A stretch of 64,000 nt of DNA from Albugo candida (Eukaryota; Oomycota; Peronosporomycetes; Albuginales; Albuginaceae). The stretch lies in the NCBI GenBank assembly GCA_905220665.1, contig CAJNAR010000168.1, positions 868,001-932,000 of the forward strand, given 5' to 3'. Numbering within the stretch: the first letter of the stretch is position 1; each line of letters starts with the position of its first letter. Below the pieces are notes generated by a model. It ran no database searches. It had not been told where the DNA came from and was given only the letters and a program-made list of their open reading frames with translations. Shown piece after piece: positions 54,568-64,000 of the stretch. The translations under genes were made by a program, and so were the position numbers.

Positions 54568-54979
54568 CTAGCTATCAGTCGCTGGTGTCCACTTCTGAAT
54601 TACGACGACAAAAAAATCGTTTTCTACCAAAACAACATCATCGTGTGGTTTAGTTACAGCGTACTTATAGAGAGGTACCTTGCGCCACCAGTAATTCTAA
54701 TTTACGGAGCCGAATCCGCATAAATTGCAACGAGTTCTACGATCGTAATTTCAAACACTGCGCTTTTTCATACGAGACAAAAACCTCTGGATTGATATCC
54801 CGAACAACTCCATGCGCTTTAACCGCCAATTCTTTCATGTACAAAGCATACTTTTCAGCTTCAGTAGATTGCATTTGAGGATGACGTCGTAACACATTGC
54901 CATTCGAATCGGCAATAACATATCCCTCTACTCCTTTAAAATTGCGGATTTGATTCAGCGCCTCTTCCACTTCAGACAT
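54568..54979 (-). CDS. DYNLRB1: Dynein light chain roadblock (DYNLRB), three exons
   Basis: Exons 54979-54785, 54736-54679 and 54623-54568 join in frame (introns 48 and 55 nt) to give 102 residues against 96 in animals. The joined protein runs MSEVEEALNQIRNFKGVEGY, then VIADSNGNVLRR, VRDINPE, LQFMRIRLRKLELLV, and ends ENDFFVVVIQKWTP. Each block lines up with roadblock/LC7 from end to end. It is a light chain of cytoplasmic and inner-arm dynein and links the intermediate chains. The single open frame (to 54737) loses the C-terminal third, so the small exons are essential. I chose ATG 54979; an upstream in-frame ATG at 55036 would overlap the next gene. Confidence 0.85.
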
Positions 54980-55034
54980 ATTGCTCGGTGTACCATCTGT
55001 ACCGGTACACGCACTAAACCGGTACATAGCCATC
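54980..55034. promoter_or_regulatory. 55-bp divergent promoter (DYNLRB / PIG-U)
   Basis: Start codons of DYNLRB (minus) and PIG-U (plus) are 55 bp apart. No TATA-like box is evident. Confidence 0.45.
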
Positions 55035-56680
55035 ATGAGCCTGCGCCTCCCGTACGCGTCACTCTATTTGGTTTGCTTATTAGGCATTGCGCTTCGTATT
55101 TTCCTTTTCGCAAACACAAAGTGGCAAGTCGCATTATCACAAAGACCCGAACTCGTGACATCAATCTCGTCCTTTGAGCGCGTGAGAGAAAGCGTATTTT
55201 ATCTGCAACGCGGCAGATCGCCTTACGATGGCGATACATTACATCAGCCTCCACTTCTTCTCCTATTTTTCTATCCATTGCTCACAATGTTTCCCAATCA
55301 TGAAACTCTGACATATTATATTATTGCGATTACATTCATTCTACTCGATCTTATGGTTGCAATTCATTTGGCGAAATTGACTCGTTGGATCCATCAATTC
55401 GGCGAAGAGAGCAAAGTACCAACATTCAATAATGAGGCAATATGGCTCGAGAAAGACTTTCCACTCTCGCCGTTGTTCAAGCCTGTTGTTCTCCCCACAA
55501 CAGTGGCGGCCATGTACGTCGGATTATCACCTTAGCTCATATCCTAATGATATCTGCAGTTACTTACTGAATCCATATACTGTGGCTTCGTGTGTTGCAA
55601 TGTCTACGGTCTCAGTCACACACGCTGTCATTATCTCTAGTTTTGTGTTTGCCACAAAAAGTGAGCAAGTTGTCTCATCCATTTGGAAACGAAAAGAGTG
55701 TTTTGATGATTGTGTGTAGAGGCTATTTGGACAACTTCCATTTTGCTCGCAGTAGCAACGTATCTCTCATTGTATTCAGTCGTTCTGATAATTCCACTCG
55801 CTTTGCATTTGGAAATGGTACCGATACAAATTGAAGCAACAAGTGATCGAAAGGTATCACAATAAAATCGATGGGAATGCATTCGTTCATTTATGTGTGT
55901 AGCTCGTAATATTATGGAAACTGGTATTGGGGTTTATGGTTTCTGTGGCTGCTTTGTTGTTCCTTTCGTATCGCCTCACGCATAGTTGGACTTTTATTGA
56001 GGTACACGACTATGTGCTTTATAGTGAAATCGATCTGATTATGTCTTACCATAGAAAACGTATGGATGGATTGCGACTTATAGCGATCTGACGCCAAATG
56101 TCGGGATCTTTTGGTATTTTTTCATCGAAGTATTTGATCGTTTTGTCCCATACTTTTTGCTGCTGTTGCACGCTCATCCTCTGATTTACGTCGTTCCGTT
56201 ATACCTTCGTTTGTGGTACGTGGCACAGTTTTCAAATTGCATCGTGTAGCAACGATAGTAAATCATAGTCATCGACCACAATCGTATGCGTGTACTCTCC
56301 TTGGAATTTTGACACTCTTTCAAGCGTACCCAACACTTGGCGATTGTGGTTTTTATTTGAGCTTTACAATGATGCATCCGAAAACAGTTATGAGTACGTG
56401 CTTTCATATGTATCAAACGTCGTACTGAATTTGGCTTTCCACAGACGTAAAGCACCGATTCGTCTATTTGCTCGGGCTCTCTGCGGCTACATGTGTGCTT
56501 CCGATTATGTGGCATTTGTGGCTGTATCCAGCTTCAGGAAATGCGAATTTCTACTACAGTCAAACACTTGTGTATCAAGTGTTTGTGGCACAGATTATCG
56601 TCGCTTTCGTGCATTCGACTATGGAACGTGACAAACGCATACAGCAATTTTGTAAAGTAAAAATTGAGAAAAGTGATTAA
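55035..56680 (+). CDS. PIGU: PIG-U, GPI transamidase subunit, seven exons
   Basis: Exons 55035-55513, 55560-55660, 55720-55853, 55903-56001, 56055-56215, 56269-56393 and 56445-56680 join in frame (introns 46-59 nt) to give 444 residues (435 in humans). Family landmarks in order: SISSFERVRESVFYLQRGRS and PYDGDTLHQPPLLLL, YLLNPYTVASCVAMS, LVLGFMVSVAALLFLSY, YSDLTPNVGIFWYFFIE, QAYPTLGDCGFYLS, and LPIMWHLWLYPASGNANFYY. About ten membrane helices are seen. PIG-U is part of the ER complex that cleaves the C-terminal signal and attaches the GPI anchor. The alternative frames between exons do not continue these helices. Confidence 0.85.
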
Positions 56681-56750
56681 TTTCTTTATTTTCTTATCAT
56701 TATTTCCTTTATAATTTATAATCACGTTTTCGTTCATTCTATCAAGCGTA

Positions 56751-57408
56751 ATGTGCCACAGGGATGGAAAGAAGTGTTCATTCGATAAAATTGGGTGCGT
56801 TGTCTTTGCAGTTGAACTTGAACTTGATTTCCTACTTTCCACTGAACTTTTGACACGCAGAAACACTACTGTACGTAATTTGTCTGTTTGGCAATGAGTT
56901 ATTGTCATGTCTATAGGTACTTTACGGCGCTTCCGGGCGAAAACTAACGATTGGACCGCATTGGTATGGCGCTCTTGCGACGTGGTGTATACTCACAATA
57001 ACGACAGTGCTATTCATCCGAAAAGAGCATATCTTGCATTCCACTACGTATACCTTTCTTACAGTCATTTTGTACGCGACGACAAATTATTATTTCTATC
57101 AAACAGCGTTAAGGGATCCTGGAATCGTCAGAAAAAGCGATGATATCGAAAATGCGTTAGCCATAAGAGGAATCACGTCACAGGACTCCTTTTGCGGTCT
57201 GCAGACGCACTCTTTTTGCGATATTTGTAACGTCAATCAAGAGGTATTCTCAGATCACTGTAACGATTGCGGCGTTTGCATCGCTAGCCGACATCATCAT
57301 TGTCCTTGGATGGGGACTTGCATCGGTAAAAAGAACGCGCGCGCATTCAGACGATTCAATCAGACTTGGTTCATTTACGTCGCATTTGTAGTGTATGCGA
57401 GCTTGTAG
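56751..57408 (+). CDS. DHHC-type palmitoyltransferase with HHHC variant, short
   Basis: Exons 56751-56870 and 56917-57408 join through a 46-nt intron at codon boundaries to give 203 residues. Two membrane helices (YGALATWCILTITTVLF; TYTFLTVILYATTNYYFY) are followed by RDPGI and a Cys-rich domain: CDICNVNQEVFSDHCNDCGV, then SRHHHCPWMGTCIGKKNARAF. The motif normally DHHC is HHHC here, with the acyl-accepting Cys kept but the first Asp replaced by His. The protein stops soon after a third helix (NQTWFIYVAFVVYASL), so the usual fourth helix and TTxE block are missing. A 3' exon may be unrecognised, or the gene may be cut short. The start is 70 bp after the PIG-U stop. Confidence 0.65.
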
Positions 57409-57731
57409 ACAAGTCAATTGCAATCGGTCACAAATGTCGTTTCCCGTATACAATTGTAATATAATGAGTAGCGAATTGTGTCATACAAACATTTTGATTA
57501 ATAGTTATGCACCAAAGGCACTAAATGAAGCTCCTCAGGCTGACCGCGTCTGCTGTAGCAAGACACAGTCTGACCAATAGCAGCACTTTGCTAGCTCTAA
57601 TGATCTGACTCACCTTTTGCAACCCATTTGAACCAAAAAATTCTTTGTATGCCTCAGCAACCGGAATTGTCAAGAGCTCATACAATCAAAGCCTAATGCT
57701 TTTCATCTGCCCCATCCTTCAGACCTCATGT
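57409..57731. other. Gap between DHHC and importin stops
   Basis: About 320 bp. It may hide a last exon of the DHHC gene, but I could not find one that keeps the frame and adds a fourth helix. Confidence 0.4.
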
Positions 57732-60439
57732 CTACGTGCTTCGTATTTCTGCCAAAACCTTCTGCGTCCAAGCGGCAAGTTGTTGTGCTTGAGGATTTGA
57801 TACATTCGACGCACATTCGTTCAACAGCGTTTTCACAAACACACTTTCCGGCAACTCTGGCACCAGTTTTCCCATTGACTGACCCATATCGCTACAAAAG
57901 TCAGAACATCAACTAGTTATATCACATTCCAAGACCATCATTCACGACGTACCCAATCAAACCGACCGCAGCGGTGGTCACTGTTTCACTTCGGGTGGCT
58001 ATATCATGCGCTAAAATAGAGAGAAAAACACCAATTTTGGGTGCATACTCCAACAAAATCGAAGCCTTATTGGCTCCTCCAAGACCCTGAACAATTCCAG
58101 TCATCGCTTCCAGTACACTTTCACGAAGTACATTCATATAATCGACTGTTTCTTCATCGTCAGTTGCAATGGTGCTACAAGCCTCTGCGGCCTGTAAAAT
58201 CATCAACATAGACGGTCCAACATAGCGATCATAATTCCCTTCAATCGCCAACGCCAAATCTCCAAAACAAGACAACACTGGCGGCTTCACTGTACGATTC
58301 AGATTTGGATTCTTCAAAATCTCAATCAGCGCGTCGACAATCTGATCACACAAAGGGAGTATTTTCTTCTCTAAAGCGCGACACAGATCACCGACAACGC
58401 CAACAGCCACACTACACACCATATATTCTTCGCTATTTTGCAAGCCAATTAAAAGAATTGGGCCAAATAATTGCATGTAAAGCTCAAATTTATCGCCGAC
58501 AGCATTGGCAAGTGCTCCTGCAGCCATGAACGCTTCTTCAGCAGCCATAGCGTTACGAGTTGCAAACACTTGAAGTAAAGCGTGCATGATCCGATCTGCT
58601 AGAGGAATGATATTTGTGCTCATTTTTTGAATTGCAGCAATTAAGACTCCACATAACAGCGCTTGTAAACCAGAAGGATCATCTCGAAGCTCCTCGGGGT
58701 GTTCGATGGAGACGCGGATGCTTTGTTCTAATCGATCTAGTATCACTGGAAGGCGAACCATAACATGGTTGGCAACTTCATCTGCACCAACTTGAATCAG
58801 CATGTTGAGTGCTTCATAAGCAGAACCTCGAAGATTGCTTTCTGTTGCATTATCTCGATCAGCTGTTGCTAAAAGTTTGTCGAATAGAGTATTATAATAC
58901 GGAGAAAGAAGATGAACGGCGGAATCTCCAGACTCCTCGAACGCTTTCACAACGTTATGAATCGCGTAACAAATGTTGTGTGATACACGAGGCTCTTGAT
59001 CCAATCCGTGAACCAGTAATTCCATCAAATTTGGTAACAAGTCGCCACTGATACATCCAGCATGTAATTCACATATTCTTCCCAATGTCCACGCTGTCGT
59101 ATCGCGTACCAAAATATGTCGAAAGTTCATACAATTCATCAGTAAACCGAGTGCTTGATGTACGTATGGGGCCATCACTTTCGTCTCTGGACCATCCAAG
59201 ATCGAACCAAACGCCATGATCGCTGCTTCTTTTTGACGCCAATCCTCACTTTGGATGTGAGACTGTATGAATTTCATAGTTAGAGGGACACACGAATTGT
59301 CGACTGTCTGAGCCACTAATGCAAGACAGGTAGCTGCCGCCATTGACATGTTCCAAGAATCTTCATCTTGATCTTCTTCTTGCTGTTTCAATGTTTCCGT
59401 CAGCAATGGAATCAGCGTATCCAGAACATGATGAACGTAATATTGACATGTGGGCTCGGAGCTGTCTTGGTCGGTCTGTTCCTCTGACGAATACCTCTTT
59501 TCCTCAATCAAGTCCATTTCCACATCACACATGGACGACCAGAATTCCAACGATTGTAAGCTAACTTCAGGCTGATCTTCTGTGATGGCTTTGAACGTGA
59601 GCTGACATAAAACTTGCATGTATTCGTTCAGGAATTCATAATACAAAGTCGCTATTGTCGCGATACATTCAAAGGCAACAACGCGTGTGCGAATATCTGG
59701 AGATTGTGTTGCCTCACAAACAACTTGCATCAAATGATCCCGCTCTTGTTTTCGCTTGAAATTTGACGATACAAACTCCAGTGAATTCCGTAACGCAGTC
59801 ACAGCAGCGTACCGTACAGAAGGATTCCGATCGGCTCGTACGCCGTCAACAATTGCTGTGAGAATACGATTCGTGTCATGCTCACTTATACTGCTGGGAT
59901 CGTCAATCTCATCACACAAATACCCCAGACATTCCAGTGTTGCTTGGATGCATCCTTCCGCTTCAGAAGTTACGTTTTTCAATAAACTTGGCAGTAAATT
60001 GGGCCAACTCTGCGTTGTGATTTCGATCGCTCCAAGTTTCGCAACAAGTTGAGCACTTGTGTGACGAGCAACCGTCTCTGATGATTTCAAAACGCTGAGT
60101 GATGTCTCTTTGATTTGATCGCGAAGAGCTTGATTTAACTGAAACCAGGCTTGTATTTTTTGTTGTTGTAAAACCTCATCTTTCGCATCCAATACATTCT
60201 TTAAGTATAATCCTGCAGCTTGTCTTCCGACAATTGAGAATTCTTCTGTTGCAAGCGCTTGGACCAGAGTTACCATAAATTGACCCATTTGTGTCTGTAA
60301 GGCTGTGTTTAGGACATCTTCTGCTTGTTTCCGAAGTACAGGATCTACACGGGATTTGATAAGTACCTTCTCGTAAGACGAATAGGGCGATTGTAGTACC
60401 TGGACTTTGAGTATTGAGTAAAGCGTTGGAAATGTCCAT
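57732..60439 (-). CDS. KPNB1: Importin subunit beta-1 (karyopherin beta)
   Basis: Exons 60439-60400, 60344-57953 and 57891-57732 join in frame (introns 55 and 61 nt) to give 863 residues (876 in humans). Tandem HEAT repeats cover the protein, with landmarks VARHTSAQLVAKLGAIEI, VMQVVCEATQ-like (LMQVVCEATQSPDIRTRVVA), LEFWSSMCDVEMDLIEE and the acidic EEDQDEDSW loop that contacts Ran. The small first exon supplies NALLNTQSP and the last exon LPESVFVKTLLNECA and QLAAWTQKVLAEIRST, matching the ends of KPNB1. It carries NLS cargo with importin alpha through the nuclear pore. Confidence 0.9.
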
Positions 60440-60627
60440 TGTTTGTTTGCTTTTTTCTTCTTTTGTTACGTTCTTTGGATGGATTTTTATCGAATGAATG
60501 GTCAAAAGGGTAGAATGAAAGGTATGACTTAAGTGAGTATCCACGGTGCTGACAAAATTGCGTGTACTGACAAATGTGTCAGCTGTAAAGGTCTTTTAGT
60601 GAATTGAAGTAAAGAGTACAGTTTTAT

Positions 60628-60911
60628 TCAGAATAAGAAGCGAAAGTATATGTAAACTAAAGATCCGAGACCGATTGCAACTAGAAAAGCTGCCAGCATT
60701 GTCGTGTCTGTTGTGTGATGTCTTTCCTGTTTGAAAGCTGATTCAAATAAGGAAATTAGAGTCAATGTTTATATACGGTGTTAATTTTCGTACTGTTGGA
60801 TGGAATCGCGTATCGGGATCGTAATTGAGCGGCACTCAGATTCGAATCTTGGACGGCTCCACCGCGATGATAGCGCTGCCGGAGCTCAGTAGCTGACATA
60901 TCGTCATCCAT
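60628..60911 (-). CDS. Small tail-anchored membrane protein, 75 aa, two exons
   Basis: Exons 60911-60794 and 60737-60628 join through a 56-nt intron to give 75 residues. The N-terminus is acidic (MDDDMSA) and carries a repeated motif, TELRQRYHRGG then AAQLRSRYAIPSN. A single hydrophobic helix (MLAAFLVAIGLGSLVYIYF) ends two residues before the aromatic C-terminus, so the protein is tail-anchored with its N-terminus in the cytosol. I do not recognise the family. The gene starts 189 bp beyond the importin ATG on the same strand. Confidence 0.5.
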
Positions 60912-60983
60912 AATCGTTGAAAACGTGAGCAAATTATTCTATTGGAAGAGTCCTTTCGACTCGATAAATATCTTTTGATATTA

Positions 60984-61148
60984 TTAGCTCTGCATCCGAT
61001 CACAGGCTTCTAAAAGCCTCACTATGCTTCGATAGTCTTCTACAAAAAGAGCGATTTCGGAGGTCGGCAAGTTGAAACTAGCGCTGAAAGTGTATATGTG
61101 TGGAGGGAAGCGAGCTAAGGCGACTACTAAGGTAAGAAAGCTGACCAT
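60984..61148 (-). CDS. Short coding-like frame, 54 aa
   Basis: ATG 61148 to TAA 60984. The composition is protein-like (FPPHIYTFSASFNLP; EDYRSIVRLLEACDRM), and the frame stays open about 18 codons upstream, so it may be the last exon of a gene whose 5' part I could not assemble. Unrecognised. Confidence 0.3.
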   Translation of the reverse strand: MVSFLTLVVALARFPPHIYTFSASFNLPTSEIALFVEDYRSIVRLLEACDRMQS

Positions 61149-61368
61149 CGCAAATGATTCGTCGACGATAATGATATGCGATACTTTTTCAATCGCTTTT
61201 TAAACTGACAATCTCCTCTAATCATAATTGCCAGGTCCCCATCTGAGTCGCCTTTGATAGCGGTGCTCACCATAATGAGCTACACCTCGGTGATTTACGT
61301 AAAACACTAAAACATTTGCATCTTTATATAAAGGGCTCGTGTGCCGCAATACCAATTACTACTTATTA

Positions 61369-61944
61369 TTACGTGATTGCCTTTTTGCATGAGAGGCTCC
61401 TATAAAGCCCGTTTACACAAATCCGTTCTTTCCTTTCCAATGAAGCAAAGTCTGGCGATATAGAAAGCTCGTCTTTGTGTACGTAGACTTCCCGAAACTT
61501 GAAAGTAGAGGCGCTCTGATAGAGTACTTTGGCTGTGGCTCGAACAACAGATCCATTCTCAATACTAATAAAGCCAGGAGAAGATTGTGGGAATCCTGTG
61601 AGAAGCTTTTCCAATTCTCCTTGACTGTCGCTTGGCACAAGTCCGTATATCACACGAAAGTAATTTGAAGTTCTTTGGGCTGTCAGCGCTCTAGCTAGAC
61701 TCCAAAAGCCAAAGAAGTGATGGCTTGCGCGCTTTCTTTGCATCCACTGCAATAAGATGAAGCTAGTCCAGATGAAGAATGGAGTAATATGACACCAAGT
61801 AATTGCTAAGCTTCCTGAGATCGGTATGCGCGCAAAAATAAAACATTCAGCATTGTTGATTCTAATGTGTTTTACAAGAATTCTATGTGTGGTAGTAGTT
61901 GCGACGAAATTGCTCCTTGTAGGGTGCGACTTGTGCCAAGTCAT
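61369..61944 (-). CDS. Hypothetical membrane protein, 191 aa
   Basis: The frame runs from ATG 61944. A hydrophobic segment (ITPFFIWTSFILLQW) precedes a mixed alpha/beta C-terminal part (GLVPSDSQGELEKLLTGF, VRATAKVLYQSASTFKFREV). That part looks real, while the first 40 codons overlap another good frame that ends at 61883 (DLDPTYDLAQVAPYKEQFRR then stop). The true start is therefore probably the internal ATG before QRKRASHH or in an upstream exon. The size and single TM are reminiscent of small mitochondrial TMEM proteins, but no motif settles it. Confidence 0.35.
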   Translation of the reverse strand: MTWHKSHPTRSNFVATTTTHRILVKHIRINNAECFIFARIPISGSLAITWCHITPFFIWTSFILLQWMQRKRASHHFFGFWSLARALTAQRTSNYFRVIYGLVPSDSQGELEKLLTGFPQSSPGFISIENGSVVRATAKVLYQSASTFKFREVYVHKDELSISPDFASLERKERICVNGLYRSLSCKKAIT

Positions 61945-62388
61945 ATGTAGGATCTAAGTCGCTATGATTACTATGTGTATCCGTTAAACAGTCCTGAGAA
62001 CTTGGACTGAAAGACAATCAAGGCAAGATCGACATATAGATAGCTCCTGTTCAATCCAACGGAACCAAAGTCGTCGTGTATAGCAAACAGCATCAATACG
62101 TCGGAAACGTGACACAATGGATAAAATCTGACCCCCAATGAAATGAAAAGCTTGCGGCTTCTCTCTTTGCCAGTCAACAGAACTCCCACGCAAAATATGA
62201 ACATGAAACAGGACTTGTACAAAATTACAGCACCCTGCGATTGCGTCTCGACTTGAAAAAGAAGAAACCGATCGCAAACATGACAACGCCAAAGTATCAT
62301 GATTTGAGGCAGAGCCAACCGGTACGTATTTATAAAACTGAAAGAAACAACTAGAAAGGGTGCCGCAAATTTTCAAATCGGGCATCAA
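61883..62388 (-). other. Coding-like fragments of an unassembled multi-exon gene
   Basis: Two stretches look translated: about 62280-62100 (LYKSCFMFIFCVGVLLTG, VRFYPLCHVSDVLMLFAIHD) and a C-terminal piece ending at TAG 61883 (THSNHSDLDPTYDLAQVAPY). They probably belong to one gene with a membrane helix. I could not phase the introns between them. Confidence 0.3.
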
Positions 62389-62727
62389 TGAGGGATTGCA
62401 GCATGAAATGGAGGTGATGGTAGACCAACATCACCGTCAACCACCGTACTGAATCAGAATCGCAGCACTGACTTTACGATTTACTATTATGGACGACAAA
62501 GAAGCATGAGGAGGCTGTCAAAGGATGTAACAATAGCAAGTACCGCCAAAATGTATCGCGGCGAAAGCAGAAGATACTACAAGTACGTCAAGCTGACAAG
62601 AGAAGTGAGCATGTATCCGATATATTAGTGCAAGCGTACTAGGAACCATTCTCCTAGGAGATTGCAGTACTCTTCGTCCGCCCAAGACGAGCATTCAGCA
62701 ATCCGGAGGTACTCTCTGCCCATTTTA
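62389..62727. other. Intergenic, no gene seen
   Basis: About 340 bp downstream of the secreted-protein gene. Stops are frequent in all frames. Confidence 0.4.
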
Positions 62728-63582
62728 TCATTTCTTACAAATCATACTTTTCAACAATTTTAGGGGGTTGGAAGAGGAAAAATTTGATTTGGAAGTTGAC
62801 TGCTGCGCATGTTTCGGTGATGACTTTGATTTTTCAAGCGGGACTATAGCCACAGAGTAATCCACACGCATTCCATCCGGACTTCTTTCTAGCTCCATGC
62901 TATAGTGCAATTGCTCAAGAACTGCCTTTCCAAAAACATATTGACTGTCGGTGCTTTTCATTACTCTCAATTTGTTAACCTTGATTTCGTGTAAAGACGG
63001 AAATTGCACAATTACAAACGTGGCTTTTGTACGTTGGAATCTTCCAAACAAATCAGCTGGTATTTCTAGAGCATCCGTATCGAAAGAAAAGTAGTAATCT
63101 CTGGCAAACCATAAGCTCTTATTTGTGTCTTTCACGTCACCAAATGACACAGCCACCTTCATATCTTGGACCAATTTGATACCATTGTCTACTATTTCAC
63201 CATTTTTTTCTTCATAGACACGTTCGAATACCATCATGTCACGTGGCCCAGATGAAGGGACTCGAGTGACTCGAGTGTTTGAAGCGAAAACCGCCATTGT
63301 TTCTTCACACGTCTCGAGATTCTTCTCGTGTAATATAATCATTTCTAATCCATACGATTCAATGCACACATTCTTGCAATCTTTCAGCTTCAAGTTGGCT
63401 TGGTCGATGTCTTTCAAAATATCGGGCCAAAGTTTGACTTCGTTGTCTTCAACGTATCTACATCGGTCGCCACTCAATGTGACGCGCACACCATTCGCAT
63501 ACGGGCACGTGCATCGAACTTTATTCACGGCCATTGATAACCAAAATAGTCCAAGAATGATACGACTGCGAAATTCTCTCAT
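62728..63582 (-). CDS. Putative secreted protein, 284 aa
   Basis: The frame extends to ATG 63756, but ATG 63582 places a signal peptide at the N-terminus (MREFRSRIILGLFWLSMAVN, cleavage near VRC-T). The mature part has six Cys in its first 90 residues (CTCPYANG, CRYVED, KDCKNVCIES, LETCEE), which suggests disulfides. A beta-rich body (WFARDYYFSFDTDALEIPAD; TKATFVIVQFPSLHE) and a Ser/Lys-rich tail (SKSNFSSSNPLKLLKSM) follow. There is no RXLR, CHXC or LxLFLAK motif and no known fold. It could be an effector or apoplastic protein; only the secretion signal is directly supported. Confidence 0.5.
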   Translation of the reverse strand: MREFRSRIILGLFWLSMAVNKVRCTCPYANGVRVTLSGDRCRYVEDNEVKLWPDILKDIDQANLKLKDCKNVCIESYGLEMIILHEKNLETCEETMAVFASNTRVTRVPSSGPRDMMVFERVYEEKNGEIVDNGIKLVQDMKVAVSFGDVKDTNKSLWFARDYYFSFDTDALEIPADLFGRFQRTKATFVIVQFPSLHEIKVNKLRVMKSTDSQYVFGKAVLEQLHYSMELERSPDGMRVDYSVAIVPLEKSKSSPKHAQQSTSKSNFSSSNPLKLLKSMICKK

Positions 63583-63756
63583 GTTAAGGGAAATGGGCTG
63601 TGTTGTACGGAGTAAATACCAAAATGATACAAAGATTTCCAAAACTTGGCTCAAGTATTTTGATCGCAGTGTCGTCATCGTCATCAGCTTTGGCCAATTA
63701 AAGATATGCAGACCATGGTTGGAACCTCGGTGTTGGCGTACTTTCTGTTGATCCAT

Positions 63757-64000
63757 TCAGAAAACGCAGTTCTAGATTAAGAAAAAGGTAGCAAGCAGCT
63801 GGCTTTTTAGGGTTCAGACCCGTGTGCCCATCCCTACAACAAATCTAGAATACCTTTGAAGATCATCAATATGTACCCCATCGCATTTGATTGAGAATAA
63901 AAATTTTGCTCTTGATTGCGACAACACTGCTTTATAGAAGAATACGAAGCAGCAGAAAGCAGCCGTTTCAACAAAAGCAGAATCACATGCGTCTGTTTAC
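63757..64000. other. Right window edge, no gene seen
   Basis: Upstream of the secreted-protein gene. No coding stretch with features is visible in this last 244 bp. Confidence 0.4.

Noticed and set aside
1..64000. CRISPR arrays, rRNA, tRNA, bacterial operons
   Set aside because: No regular direct repeats, no RNA gene signatures recognised by eye, and introns throughout exclude a prokaryotic source. A tRNA scan could still find what I cannot.

Overview
This is a gene-dense piece of a eukaryotic nuclear genome, most likely an oomycete. A biotroph such as Albugo is my guess, but that rests on gene content and style, not on a match. The signs are very short GT-AG introns (41-62 nt wherever I could place both ends), gaps between genes often under 100 bp, LRR/transmembrane TKL kinases, a Cys/HGGG-repeat protein of a kind common in oomycetes, a decayed L1-type LINE, and a complete set of flagellar genes as expected for zoospores. 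Many genes are split into exons too short to appear as long ORFs. I rebuilt them by hand from splice signals, reading phase and family similarity, so their exon limits are inferences.

Layout. 0-11 kb: a JmjC/Tudor-like protein cut by the left edge, a NatC Sm-like subunit, an LRR-receptor TKL pseudokinase, a ZIP2/SHOC1-like meiotic gene in seven exons, a short HAUS3-like coiled-coil protein and a mitochondrial PPR-like protein. 11.6-17.5 kb: one degenerate LINE. 17.5-19.8 kb: no gene seen. 19.8-35 kb: inositol polyphosphate kinase, a second TKL pseudokinase, an unknown four-exon gene, an amino-acid permease, a secreted tandem CBM25-like protein, an ankyrin/FYVE-like protein, the Cys/HGGG-repeat protein, a two-TM protein with an 18-nt exon, a TTP-type CCCH protein, an MFS transporter, a small membrane protein and a bHLH-PAS-like factor.

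35-46 kb is a striking run of cytoskeleton genes: RSPH3, DNAI7/CASC1, CEP19, a TPR protein, a MIS12-like kinetochore subunit, a TOG + CAP-Gly fusion and a coiled-coil protein. A secreted, possibly GPI-anchored, protein sits inside the run. 45.8-64 kb holds mainly housekeeping genes: COA3, CCT2, a PX protein, a BK-type K+ channel, a sphingomyelin/IPC synthase-like enzyme, dynein light chain roadblock, PIG-U, a DHHC-type acyltransferase, importin beta-1, a small tail-anchored protein and a secreted protein near the right edge.

Functional themes are flagellum and microtubules (RSPH3, DNAI7, CEP19, DYNLRB, HAUS3-like, TOG-CAP-Gly, CCT2), chromosome segregation and meiosis (MIS12-like, SHOC1-like), membrane and GPI biology (PIG-U, sphingolipid synthase, DHHC), and surface or secreted proteins that may meet a host. 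I saw no CRISPR array, rRNA or tRNA.
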